From Apostichopus japonicus (Eukaryota > Echinodermata > Holothuroidea > Aspidochirotida > Stichopodidae): a stretch of 64,000 nucleotides of DNA. The stretch spans positions 9,847,001 through 9,911,000 of the forward strand of contig NC_092563.1 of the NCBI RefSeq assembly GCF_037975245.1, in the 5' to 3' direction. Positions 25,137-39,000 of this stretch are shown piece by piece (position 1 is the first letter of the stretch; each line of letters starts with the position of its first letter). The position numbers and the translations under genes are program-made. The notes under the pieces are model-generated. The model made no database searches. It was not told the DNA's origin and worked only from the letters and a program-made list of their open reading frames with translations.

Positions 25137-26691
25137 AGAAATTCTACTCACGGATAAATAAGAAACTTGGCAAGAGTATATGCTAACCCCCTCACTTTTT
25201 TAACTCGCAAAATTTTCGGTAGATCTTGAACTGAATCTTGAGATAAAACGGTCGCAATTTTAAGCGTCACATTTTTTCCACTACAACATCTACAATACTC
25301 AAATTTTTCTCGGAAGGCCCAAAGGTCCTGCGGGATTTCTGACCCACAATTTCTGATAGCTTCTTGTTACCCCCTCCACTGGTGTTGTCCCCTCCTATAC
25401 GGTTCTGTCGAGAACTAAACACAAACAATGTCTATTGGCTGTCGGTCCGTTGACTAAACGCCTGATTTACTTAGGTTATGCATATTGCTCCATGACCTTT
25501 TATGGTAGGTCAGGGAAGATTGACTGTTGTTTTGCGCGAACTTCAAGAAAAGATTGTGTAGGCCTTACCAACACATATTTGGTCCAACTCTTACATTCAA
25601 ATAATTAAGCAGGTCGGACAGAAGCCGAATGTCAATTTTTAAGCGAACGAAACATCACAAGACTATTATTGGTATCACTCAACTTAAAATTTGATTTCAA
25701 ATCTTTAGAAACACGAAAATGTTACTGTGATTGTGAACGTAGGCCTAGGTCCGACTCCTAACGTTAAGACTTACCCCACTGTAGCCTGTTTAACATTAGG
25801 TTAGGCTAGACCCCCATTACAAGGGACCCTTGGCTACAGTGCCCATGTTGTGCATTATTGTAAAATATTATAGGCCTTACGTTAGGCAAATTAATGGATA
25901 AGCCTATTTTTGCATAACTGGAAGGATTCCTGAAAAGAGTAGGCCTAGCCTATCCAGTGGACCAGTACTAAGGACAGTGTTGCTAATTTCAAGGCCTAAG
26001 CTAGACCTAATCTATGCAGCAATCATAATCTAGCATTAGGCTAGGTTCAGTAGTAATGACAACCGTGTCAACCTAAGGTTGTTAATGTTGAGCTACTCTA
26101 CAATTGGTATCTACATCATGAACAATGTGTTCTCGTTTTGGGGATAAACAAATAAAGTATGATAGGCCTACTGCACAAATTCCCAGTCCTAGGCTGGGCC
26201 ATAGTGTAAAATGATTTCCTCCAGGCTCCAACTATTGATTGTGACATAAATGTTTACTTGAACTTTAATATGAATTATGACCTAGCTGAATAGATTTTCT
26301 ATAACCAAAGAAAACGCCTTCCAAGAATTGCCAGAATTCTTTGCCAGTCGGAAATTGGGCCTGAGTTAGGCCTAGATACTTATTTCCTTTACTTAGGCCT
26401 AGGCATAATTTTGTGGTTGGCTGGAAGTTAAACCTATTTTCTGATTTCCATTTTGAATCTTTTATCATGTGTTTAGAAGGATATTCCCAATCGAAAATAC
26501 ATTTTTAATTAATGAAAGAAGTAACATGGTTCGGCATACTAATAGAATCCTGGTGAAAATTGCATGCAATCCCTACATTTCTGTGTTGATACTGAAAGAT
26601 AAAATTTGCAGCAAAGTGAACTTGAAGCAAAGAAGCATTATGGCGTAGTTTACAGCAGAAAATGTTTCTTTTTCTGCCCTTTCACTTTAAT
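25137..26691. other. Intergenic DNA rich in TAGGCCTA
   Basis: No gene recognised. Several copies of the palindromic octamer TAGGCCTA and near variants cluster between about 25.5 and 26.4 kb. Confidence 0.5.
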
Positions 26692-27298
26692 GTTTCCACT
26701 AGGGTTGGGCGATAATTGCTTTTTACCGTCACGATAAATAGTTTAAAAAATATCGCGATATTTCGATAATTACGATAATTTTTCCTCTAACAGAATTAGC
26801 GTACATGTCAAGCTTTGACTGGACGGAGAAAGAGAGATATATGGAGGGAACATTTGAAGAGAATATCTGAGTTTGTTATGAACTGTTCCCTTGAAAATAA
26901 ATATCCATGGATTTTTTGGGGGGGGGGGGAATTTATTGTATCATTTGCGTCAACAAATTTGTAATATTGACATTCCCGACTCTGGAACAAAAGCAACTTT
27001 CTTAATTACAGGTACTGATTCCAGTACATGCTCACTGAAAGAACTCCCAGTCGTCTGACATTAGACTTAAAAGAACACAAATAATTAGTTCTTCAATGCT
27101 TGTGGCCTACAACTCCAAAAAAAATAATTGACACTTAAACGTTGACAATATAGGCCTAGGTAGGCTAGCTTGTGTCACTTTCATTCTTGATAATATGGCG
27201 CACTAACCTGAAAACACGTTATACTTCCATTAGAATGGGCACTTGCAAAGTTGCAGTTGTAAGCTGTATAAGTTAACAGGCTTATTTTTAAAACATAA

Positions 27299-28683
27299 CA
27301 GGGTTGGCATTTTCCCGGGAAAAACCTGTTTTTCCCACTAAGCGGTAAAAACCAGGTAAAAACCGGGAAAAACTGGTAAATACCGGTAAAAACCGCCTCC
27401 GTCTCGAAAACTAGTATTAATTGTCCGTAAAATGCAGGGTCATCAGTAGGCACGATATTGTTTCATGACAGGCATATTTTATTGAATATGGGAGTTTCTT
27501 AGCTTCATTTTGAGCTATTTTATCACATTCTTATTCTACTTTTTGTGGAAAAAAGAGTATTTTTCGTATTGCACATGTATAGTTATTCTGTCACGATCTC
27601 TTTAGCAGTATGCATTGCCTATTGCCCAAACCATTATAGGTCTACACTGGGACATTCACCCCTCCTAAATTCTTCAGGCCTATTATGTGGCATGAACAGC
27701 AGAGGATAGAACGAAGTGGCGAACCATGGCATCCAAAGCCTCAAAGGGACAAGGAACCATATAATAATATAATATTATGTGCTCAGACAGTTCATTCCAT
27801 TAATACAGTGGGCAACAGTCTATTGAGGTGAACTTCAATCCAGGGGGCTCAATAGAAACTGCTTTGAAACTTTGTAAGGCACATGGGCCCAATTAAAGTA
27901 TTAAACGCACAATGGCCCTATGGAGCCATTCACACAACCAAACTGTTTACCTTGATGCAAACATGGTCCAATTATTATACAACTTCATGCATGAGTGATT
28001 AAACACTTTGAGGTGGACAGGTGAGGTGATACTGGGCACTTCCTGTGTATAGGCTAACTGAAGAGGTAGGAGTATCAACAACACAAGTAACTGTTCCAAT
28101 TGTTACTTATTCTCAAATTAGTTGATGTCACAACAGTCACTTAGTACAGTGCCTATAAGCAATATAAGCATAGTACAGTGCCTAGTTCGAAGTGTGAACA
28201 GAGTACAATTTATCGCAGACATGAAGTGATCGTTCTTGGATGTGAATCATCATTTGGATCTGAGCGGACTAATGTGGCATGTATAATATGACGAACCATA
28301 GCCCTAGGAGGCACCAACAGTTTGATACGAGTCCATTCTCTAGATAATGGAATTATGCATCTCGATAGGAAAATAAAGTTGGTTGATTTGAGCATCCAGT
28401 ATATTATTTATTTGAATTATTTATAATAGTCTAATCGGTAAACTCACAAGTTATAGATCATAGCTGTTTTTTGGATGTAACCCAACCCCCTACCATAAGA
28501 TGCCATTTTCTTGTAGATTCTATGCTCCTCCACAAGTTCCACATGAGTTTTTAGGAATTCTATATAATTTGAGGTTTTTCCCGGTTTTTCCCAGTTTTTC
28601 CCACTTATAGGTGGGAAAAACCTCCCGGTAAAAACCGGTAAAAAACTTGTTTTTACCGGGGCGGTAAAAACCGGCCAACCCTG
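27299..28683. mobile_element. Nested non-autonomous hAT element (1385 bp)
   Basis: Perfect 8-bp target duplication AAACATAA at 27291-27298 and 28684-28691. The ends are CAGGGTTGGC and GCCAACCCTG with extended inverted blocks of GGTAAAAACCGG and GGGAAAAACC. It lies inside the 26700-29434 element, so it inserted later. No transposase frame. Confidence 0.9.
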
Positions 28684-28912
28684 AAACATAAACCCTGTTG
28701 TTTCAACGAAGCTGGGCAATTGGCACCTTTGTTACATAACAGAAACATACATTGTGCGAGTTAGTCACTAGTTTTGTCACACATCTTTTTGCCTCGTTTG
28801 ATGCAATACTTGGCGCGAATTAATGCTTAAAACTTTTCCAGGTACTGCACATGTGACTCATATCGGTGAGACCCATATTGACTCCCCCCTCCATACAGTA
28901 CAGTGCGTATAG

Positions 28913-28946
28913 TACCAGGGAGTTGTTCCATAAAAACTCCCTGGTA
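28913..28946. other. 12-bp perfect hairpin
   Basis: TACCAGGGAGTT (28913-28924) and AACTCCCTGGTA (28935-28946) form a perfect stem around a 10-nt loop, inside the outer hAT element. Function unknown; possibly a remnant of a small fold-back insertion. Confidence 0.55.
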
Positions 28947-29442
28947 GTACACGTTAAAATTCAATAGTGACGTAAAGACTTTTAATACAGACCAATCACG
29001 AGGTCAAACACGCTCCACAGTCTTGTTGAAAGCTGTCAGAACAAAATAATAATACAGCTCTGTGTCTTGAATGTACAAACACATTATCACATACAGTAGT
29101 ACTGTGTGGTTTATACAGGGTGGGTCGCTAACACCGTTCTCATTGTGTATATGTGTACGTAGCGAACATGTTGTAAAGGACGGCTTTGTTTCGAAGCACT
29201 TCAAAAGTCAGTAAATGAAGTTGATAAACTTTATTTCTTTTCAACTTTCTTAACCATGGAATGCTAGAATAACATTTACACATAAAACGGAGAAAGGATA
29301 ATCGCATTTTTTTTCCACATTTATTTCAAATTTCTTTCACAAGAAATTATCGTCATTTGTTCAATCCTCAAAAAATATTGTCTTGAAAAAAAATTATCAC
29401 AATAATAATAATTTCGATATATCCCCCAACTCTAGTTTCCAC

Positions 29443-30065
29443 CATGGATTGGATAGGGTCCCAGCTTTGCATTTGGGTTTTTTGCACTGATATTTGTACT
29501 AAGTTATCACAGTTGTGATGATATACACCTTTTTGCCCAAATTGTGGGCCATTTATAGATATCAAGTAAAGAAAGTAAGCATCAATTTTTTGTACTATCA
29601 AAGTAATAAATCTTCTTGAAAACATTAATTGGACACATACATTCAGTAAGCAAATCCCTGACCTTTCAATACCTTAGTACCTTAAGTACTAAACTGAGTA
29701 AATTTGTACAGACCCATGCATTTTATTTGCACATTACTTTAAGCTAGCCCTCGGAAGCCTACAGTAGGCCCTTATAAGATTTTAATTGTCATGCAAACAA
29801 TCCAACCCCATTTGGCGTGTTGCAAAAATATCTGGGTGATGACACTTCAAATTCATTGTTGATGATCAAATTTGGTCATGGACGGTGAGTTATGAAACTG
29901 ATTCATTACTCAGAGAACTTGAGCACACCTCCTTCATCTTTTCTTCTTGATAAATTCAGAGACAATCTTCATCAACCAGTTTTCTTGAACTAAAAAGCTA
30001 TTGTCCCACCTCTGCACATATTTTCTTTCAGAGTTCAGAACTTGATATCAAGATAGATATCGATC
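29443..30065. other. Upstream flank of CENPT
   Basis: About 620 bp of AT-rich DNA between the outer hAT element and the CENPT start codon. It should hold the promoter or a 5'-UTR intron; a pyrimidine-rich tract ending TTTTCTTTCAG at 30031 could be a splice acceptor. No TATA box was identified with confidence. Confidence 0.5.
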
Positions 30066-33000
30066 ATGTCGTCCAGAAAAGTAACACCTAGAGGAATTAT
30101 CCAAGGTGTCCTGGAAGCCAACTCAATCACCAAAAGTGCTGTGAACACTACCAGAACTCGGAGACGATCTCTACGAAGATCACTCGCAGAAGCAACTCCA
30201 GGAACATTGGTAGGTTTATCGTAAATCAATGCACTTGAATTTGTAGTCAGAGAGGATTTGAAAGATGCTTATTGGTCATGGTAAATGAGATTTTCTTATC
30301 AATTTAAAGCTTTGTAAAAGTATACTTGCAAGAACTTATTTCACATTTTTACTTTTTACTCTTGTTGGGAAAGTCCTCTCTACTTGTATGTACATATTTC
30401 CTTTTTACTGGTTTGAAGACACCACTAGTATCCATTACTCTCACACACATTCTCAGTGTCATATGTGTAGATCTATTATAAAGCAAGTGTGGCGTGGCAG
30501 ACCTTAAAGCTAATTGTACATCATGGCATGCTCTTTGTTATTCTTTCTACCTTCTCCAATTCAAAACTAGTCTCTTCTCAATTTATCCACTTTGAAAGGA
30601 TTGATGTTATTTTTGGAAAACTTATTCTGGTACTTTATATCATCCTAGATCAAAGGCGTCTTACAAACATCTTCAACAGCAAAGAAATCTCCAGCGAGAA
30701 ACACTCGTGTCCTTCCGACACCTCCGTTATCTGCTATTCGGAAATCTTCGCGAATAGCTAGGTTGCAGTCATCAGGGAGCCAAGACCCAACCCCAAGAGG
30801 ACTTATTCGTGGCTTACTCGCCTCTAGTTAGTTCTACTTTTATTCCCTTGGTATTGTGTAGATAGAAGAATAAACTTGACTTTGCTTTTTTGTTTTGTTG
30901 AATAGAAACAAGCTTCTTCAATCACAGGATAGTCTCCTCACCAATATCACCATTTGGATTATTTTATCACAAGCAAATTCTTTAGCTATTCTAGAAGTGC
31001 AGTGCAAATTTGATTCAAAATCTGGGTTATCCTCACAGGTAGGACCAGAGATTGTCTGAACATGGAAACAAACCTGGACTATTTCTTAGAATAGCTTTTG
31101 CCATTTCCTTGCCTGTACATAACATAATGTCTTTTACAGTACTATGAAATACAGTACAGTGTTGACGTGCCTTCACTTCATAATCTTTGGCAATGCAACA
31201 ACTGTACAAAATACGCTTACTGTTTACTGTGCCAAAGAAATGTATTTCTTCATTTTATTTGATGTACTGGACTTAAGTGCTGATACATATACAGTATTGA
31301 ACAATAATAATTGCTCAAACTAGAAATAAGTGCAAATGATCAAGTTTACACAAACTATTTTTATAAGATATATTTTATTTATGAGCTTCTGTAGGAATTA
31401 CTTCAGGTCCAATGCTTACATATATAATATGCCAATTTTTCTCTACCTGCCCACCCTCCCCCCCCCCCCCCAAATACCACTATCCTGCAGAGCATTCTCT
31501 CTATCTTTTTATTTTTTGTCTATTCTTAGTTGATAGTTTTCTTCATTTAATTCTGATAAAAAAAATAAGAGGAAAAGCTTGTGCATATCAAGACATCTCT
31601 CATACCACAAATCATTTTTGTTAAGCTAACTGTGGTATGAATGTATCTTTACAGCTGCCCCTGAAACTCCAGCTGCTCATGTGGTAGTCCGGACAAGCAC
31701 TGACAATGAATCAGAAACAGATGTTCAAAGGAATGCATACCAAGGAAGAATTGCAGAGTAAGATTATCTTTCTATCGATGACAATTTTTTTGCCAAATGT
31801 AGCGACCAATCTTTCAAAATTTGGCTGTTACTGATATGTGTTACCAAGTGTCTCAAATGAAAAACATAGTAAAAAAAATCTTAAATAAGCAACAAATCTC
31901 AAGCATCCTCTGAGCTGTTCCCAGTTTTCCTGTTGTTTGCATGGTACTTGGCTGAGGTTAAATATTGTACAAACTCTTGTTTCTTTTCTTTGACAGTTTG
32001 ATATCACCTGATGTTGACACGCCTGAAGTCTTGAGTCAGGAGAGAAGAACTAAAGGTGGTATTAAAAGGCAAAGAGGAGTAGCTAACATCCCAAAAGATG
32101 CCTTCCAATCTGGGATTCATCAACGAATGCAAAAGGATGTAGCTGATGTTTCATCTTTCTCAGATTCTACTCTTCACAGCATACCAGAAGAATCAGAGGT
32201 GTATATTGGTTCTTCTTCTCCGTCACAAGTAATCTCTTGTGTTAAAGAAGGATTCAAATATCAATTTATTTAATCAGGCATGAGCTTTTCCACGAATTGC
32301 GGAATTCTGTGATTTCTTTTCTGACTTCGAGATTTACACCTCTCAATTTCTGTGAATTTCCAACAACAGCGTTTCCAACAACAGCGTTATGTTTTTCATT
32401 TCCTATGCTATACCCCAATTTTTTTTCTCTGGATTTTCATAATGTTCCCAAAATTATTGTAACAATATTTTCTTAAGTTTCCCATGATTTTCAATATTTT
32501 AGTATCATTAGAGTAGGGACAACTGAGGAGAAGTGTAGTGCTGTAGCTGCTGAATATATTATTCCAGATTAAAACTGACCATTGTGTACATTTTATGAAC
32601 AGTGACTATTTAATTATGGGTGGCCATGATTGAAAGAATCAAGTAGGGTGAAAACGACAGGCTAGGCAATGTGGCTTCAGTGTGCACATTTTGAGTGTGA
32701 AAACTTTACTTTGAGTGTTTAAGTAAATTCAACATTCTTTATAAAATAGGCACCAAAATGTTGTCTTAAACCTCTAATTTCTCAGAGCTACTGGGGGTTT
32801 CGACCCCTGGATCCCAGCCCGGGCGTTGCCCTTGGTCCCCCCAAGGGCCCTAAGGTAGGCCCATGGACCCCACCTGTAACTGTGTTGCGCTGTGTGCTGA
32901 CTGACGCCTTTGGCGTTAGTACAGTATCACCCATGAACTTCAGTGAATTTTTTATTACCCCAGGCTCATCCCTGTTTAATATGTTACTATATGTTTGTAA

Positions 33001-36000
33001 ACAAATTAGATGTATCAGTTAATACCAGAATAATTTTCCAATATTATTATCCTTTTATATGACAGTATGTGCTGTTACAAAATTCCACAACTGATGATAA
33101 ATTTCAGACATCAAATTCTTGGGAGATTAAGTAATTAACCCAGCAAAATTAAACTTTCAAAGCAGTCAACTATTCAAGTACAGTAGCATATATATGATGT
33201 GGTAATAGAATCTTAAATGTGTGCATATTAAATCCTACACATGCAAGAATAGGTTTAACAAAGTTTCAAATATACAGAACTTTGACCTCCACAATGTTTT
33301 TATGGGCCTCTCCAGTGAACCCTAACAAAGAAATATTTAAATAACAATCAACTGGATCTGCTTAAATGCAAATTCACATGGAGGAGCATACAAAACATAG
33401 CAACAGCAATGGCATACATAAGAACAACACTGAGTCTTATGAATGAATATATCTTACAATAGCTCTATGTTTGAATCCTTACCTATTTACTTCAATGTGA
33501 GAGTAATCACTGCAGGGTGGTACACTGATATTATAATATGTATTTGGCTTTGGTTAATTATCACCTTCAAAACTGTGCAATCCATTGTTTACTGTACAGT
33601 ATATTGAGCCCTGTATCTATTCCTGACATACACTCCTAGCTCATCCATCTTTGTTTATCTCCAGGTTAGGCAAACAGGAAGGACAACGACGGCAAATGAC
33701 GAGGATGTTTCATCCCAGGACGAGATGGAGGTGGAGATTGCATCTTTAGCTCAGTTAGCCACCCAACCTCAAACAGCAGGAGAACATGAAGAATTGGACA
33801 TCTTGCAAGGTAAACTGACTCTTATCTAGTAGTTTCTGTAGTTTCATTTTATATCTTACTCCAAAGCCAAGCAAAGAAAATATTTCAGCACATGCTGAAG
33901 TAGAAGATTAGACAGTATTTCTCCTCTTGGCAAGCATAGTTCAAGTGCTGACCTATTTCATCTGTATTCAAGCCAATATTGCTCAAGATTTATAATTTCC
34001 GCTTTTTTTCCAATTTAAGGGACTGACAGAGATATTGGTGGAGTTTTACTATGAAACATGGTCATGGGGGATACTGGGAAAGTTCTAAAACATGGCTTTA
34101 ACCCCTTCACTTTCTCCATTTTACTTTCATCATTGTAATAAACTGTACCTGTTAAACCCAGGAAAATAAACTGTATGACACAACCTTCGTAATCCAAATG
34201 TTCAGCTAAAGGTAGCATACGCCCGTTCAAAGCCCCATTGACTTACACACTAAATCACAAATGTAATGTGGTCTCTAAGTCTAGATAGAAGTTTTCACTA
34301 GCTAAACGCTACCCATCACTGGGTAGCTGACGAGTTGGCCTTTCATGGCACCATCAATTTTTTGTACCATGACCGTGCAGATTTTTTGCTATCCGAGCCA
34401 AAAGTTTTGCCACTTGTAAACAAACCTGTTCACAATTTTCATACGCTGCTCCTGGGAAGCCTAAAGGGGTCTAAAATTGCCTCAGTTGACCCATTTTTTT
34501 CACCAGATGTACGATTCATGCTCTTCAACATGCAAGCTACAAACAAGTAGATCATGATTTGATAACAGGTCAAAAAAGATGTTCTCGTGCAGCTTTTTGG
34601 CACTTTTCCTGAAGAAGAACAATCGGGCGGATGGATATTGACTCTAATAGGAGTATGCCACCTAAACATGAGTGATGTCAAGGTTGTTTTCAAGCATCAG
34701 GAAATTGGATAACAAACTCTATGGCAGGTTCAGTGGCATGTAGAGTAGCATACAAATAGAGAATCGATTACTCAAGTCTTTAGAGTCTGTTATATGACTG
34801 ATAAATGTCTACAAAACCTGCCAGTTGGTTGTTGTTGTTGTTGTTGAGCCTGTGTATGGTTTATATGGGACTGTCTATATCAGGAAGAGGATACCTGATA
34901 AATATACAGAGTAGTACTGTTTTATGTCCTATTGCCAATAGTTTGTAGTGGGAGCCATAAGTGTGTAAGAAGCTTGTTAAAGTTATTTTTTATGTTCTCC
35001 AGACACATCTGCAGTCTCTTTGTCAAATATGTCCTTTGGTGAGGTAGCAGCAGCCAACACTATACAAGTTCATCAAGTGAGTGACCATCAATCCATGACC
35101 CAACCTGCTAGTGAGAACTCATCATCAACAGAGGAAGATGAGCCGTCGTCTGCCAAGAGACAGAGGACGCTAACAGAGAAGAACTCGGTGACAGCCGAGC
35201 AGCGGGGAACGACACAAGATGTTGTTAATAGGTCAGGTACCTCTGTCGTTCAAGATGGAGAAGGTACAGAGAGCCCTGCAGAAAGTGATGAGATGCTGGA
35301 TATAAGTCAACCAGAGGCTGAAAACTTAGATGGAAATACCAGTGATGTTAGCCATACTAATGAAGACGAAGAACAAGATATGTAAGAACTTTAAACCATC
35401 CATTAATTCTGTCACAGCTAAAGCAATGGCAGATATATTAGGCAACTATAAGATCTCAAATTCCCTTTGTAGACCGTGTCTTATTATGTTTCAGTTTCTG
35501 CTTCTGTTTGGTAGGCAGAAGCAGGTAAGTCAAACATATGCCAATCACTGATGAGCCTGTGAAAGCAGCTTGACAGCAGCTTACATAAGGACGAGATATA
35601 CTCTACATGTTACTTTGGTCTTGGAATGTTCATCTTAATCACTTAATTGATATTATTTTGCAACCTTTAGTAGTAGGTTTCCTACGGTTTGTTATATCTG
35701 TGAAATTGACACATTCTGTTTTTGTTACAGCTCAAGTATCTTTTCACCTATGGTAACCCCAAGTGCATTATTAGGTGGACGAAGAAAGACCCCGGCTGCC
35801 AAAACACCAGCTGCATATAAGAGCCAAGGGAGAAGGTGAGGTCTTTTCTTAATTTAAAGTAATGATAGCTGATTGATTATGATATCAAAGATGTTACACC
35901 GAGTCACAGCAGCCCAGTCACGATGGTATAGAATGCCCAACATGTTTGAAATGTAACTCCTATTTTTCTTATTTGCCATAATTTCGGAACATTTGTAGGA

Positions 36001-39000
36001 AACCGTCTACAAACTTTCATTCCATGAGATAAACTTTGCCTGACTATGTTTCTGTTATAATTTGACCACTCATTACTTAAGATATTCCATTTGTAACTTC
36101 TTCTTTTTTTCACAGAGCACAACCACCAGGTACACAGCGGACATTACCACGCAGAAGAAGATCTTTAAGGAAACCCCATGCACTCCCAATGAGTTTAACT
36201 AAGAGTATTTTCACCCATTTCAGCAATGGGAGTATCGCCAAAGGTGCATGGGAAGCTATTGAGGATTGGTGAGTGTTTGTTATTTTGTCAGTTGTCATCA
36301 TATAATGTTTGGTCAGGCCTAGAGTTTCACAACTGTCATTACTAATTAAAAAATACCAGTTCATATATCTACAGCCTAAAAATAAAATTCACTCTGGCAC
36401 TCTCCTTGAATTAATACCAAAGCAACATGTGTCTATACCTATAGGAAAGTGCTAGTGTTTTTTGGGGGGGGGTTTCTACTTGCAAACAGAGAATGCCGCT
36501 GACATTTAGCCAATAAATAACCCAACTGTCGAGGCCTGATGGTTTGTAACACTAAAACTGTTGAGTCCTGTAAGCATGTTATGAACATAAGAACAAACAC
36601 ACACAGAACAGCAGTTTCCATGCAGGTTCAAATTCATGTAAAATTGTCAACAGCACATGAAAATTGCTGTTAGAAAATATGTGAATAAATACATAACAGG
36701 TCATTTCAACAGCCAAACACTCTAAAACATGCCTCTCAATCCAGGGGGTATGGGGAGGGGAAGGGGGAGGGGGGTGTAGAATGATCAATAGTGCATAAGA
36801 CGAAAGGTATTCACAGAGATTTAAAGGTGACCAGTAAAACCTCAAACTTTAGCATGCTAAGAATTCTGAACATTTCCAACGGTATTACTGTCCTGAAGTG
36901 TGACATCCTATAGATTATTGCTCAGACTCTGAGGATGTTCAAATAGATCAATTACTGTTAGTATAGTTAAATATTTCCTATGGAGGTTGTAGTAAGAGTA
37001 GTATTTGGGGATAAGAACTACTGGTGGCTGTTAAGGTCACATGATTATCATAACAGAGGGATGATGCTCTTTCACTTATCATGCCAGATAGAGACAGAAG
37101 TATCACACCAAAGTGATTACACTTGTCAAATTATTGATTACGTGGACAGTACTTAAATGTCGATATTTCTCTATAAAATATTGAAAATGAAAATCTATAA
37201 ATAAGTCATTTTAAAGCGATAATAATTATTAATATTATAATACCCTTCAACTGAGCTGTGTAGTGATAATTTTTGCAGCTGTTGTCCAAGCATTTACTTG
37301 GACCTCATTGCTTACGCTATCTATCAAATCATACACATACACAATAAAATTGTAATATTAAACTGCAAAAGGTCACAGTGCATACTTTTTATAATTTGAT
37401 TGCTAGTGTTACTGCACTCACCAATACCAGTATTATTCAACAATGATTCTAGTTGATTAAACTAACACAATCTACTTGTTTCACTCATAGCTAATTAGCC
37501 AGTAATCAACAATATAGTTTGATTACAATGAATTTGTCACTCAGATACTAGCATTAATATATGCTTAAACATGCAGTCCCTTACAAACACTGATTTGACT
37601 GCCAGCATTTCCTTGACACTTTGAAATAGAATTTAAAAATGTCAGCATGACTGTAATGGCATTATGCCTCTTCATATTATAGGGTCATTCCATGTCAAAT
37701 TGTTGGACTAGCCATTATAACCTCTGAGAGAATCAAGTATCCTGAAGCAATAGTTTAGGAGCAATTTATCACAAATGGCACATGTTTCAGCGAAAAATAC
37801 CAAAATTGAATATTTTGGCACTTTTAAGTTGACCTTACTCCACAAGACAATACTTTTATAGCCTAAATTGTTTATTTCCCATTTTTATGGGATAAAATCT
37901 ATAGACTTCTGAAATAAGAAAGTAGTAGGATGTTTAACTGCTGAGAAGTCAGACTTCAAAAATCAAGAAAATGCCTCCGTGGCAACAAATTGCCAAATTT
38001 CAAAGTGTGATAAATTGGCCAAGTTTGAAGCAATGCAACTAAAACTCTCAGAATATGCTTATTTTATAGTAGTCCAAGCACACAATAAATTTGGTCATGT
38101 TTAGAAGAGGTCGAACCACAACATGCTCCAAATTCTGGTGACTTGATATGGAATGACCCTATATCATCTTCATATAGAGACCCAACGTGAGCACTCAACA
38201 TTGCATTTAGTTACACTGCAACTACAGGTTTTGTTTAGGGGATGAAAATATCCATTGGCTTATTGTTCTATAGCAGATTTAGTATGTATAAATCTTCCAT
38301 GGTCAGCGACTTTGAAATAAAGAAAGGTTTACTTTTGTTTAGTAATGAACTAATAGGATTGCACATGCCCACATTATACATACTTAAGCATAGCACAATT
38401 GTACAATCGTGCAAAAGTATTCTCTGTTACCTTCCTGGTGGCAAGTGAAATTTTTTACCTAAAAGGTAAGACAATAAATATCAGGCACTCCTTACCACTA
38501 TAGACATCTGGCTGGAGAAATTGGGAGAATTCTTCATCCCACCATTTTGTTAACAATTAATGAAGCGCATTAATGTAATGAATGACCTTTGTTTCATTTG
38601 CAAACAAGTTTATCTCTAAGTTCATATTGCCCATTCGATGTAACTAGATTCGTTTTTGAGAAGAGTGGTAACTCAAAATGATGTTAGAAATATATGAAAG
38701 AAATACTTTATTGTAGCAGGTTATCTTGTTGGTCATTGTGTAAAATGGAATATATAACAGACTGACCTGATTGTAAATTTAAGTACAAGCAACTGGAAAC
38801 AATAATAAAGCTTTAACTTTCATAGGTGTCAACAACCTTCAGCAAAATCATTTTGTAACTCAAACTGTTTCTATGTATACTTTTTCTATGTTTCTATGTA
38901 AAATGTATACTATCATGTATGGTGCAGCACTACTGCACATGTTCATTTAAGTATTCATACATAATAAGATGACTGCATCGTGTTCAATAAGGTCTTTCAT

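Larger units (their letters stand above)
26700..29434. mobile_element. hAT element, interrupted by a second hAT element
   Basis: Perfect 8-bp target duplication GTTTCCAC at 26692-26699 and 29435-29442. The left end reads TAGGGTTGGGCGATAATTG; the right end, read inward on the other strand, is TAGAGTTGGGGGATATATCG. The region next to the left end is rich in ATCGCGATA-like palindromes. Removing the insert at 27299-28683 leaves about 1.35 kb, too short for a hAT transposase, and no such frame is visible. Confidence 0.88.
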
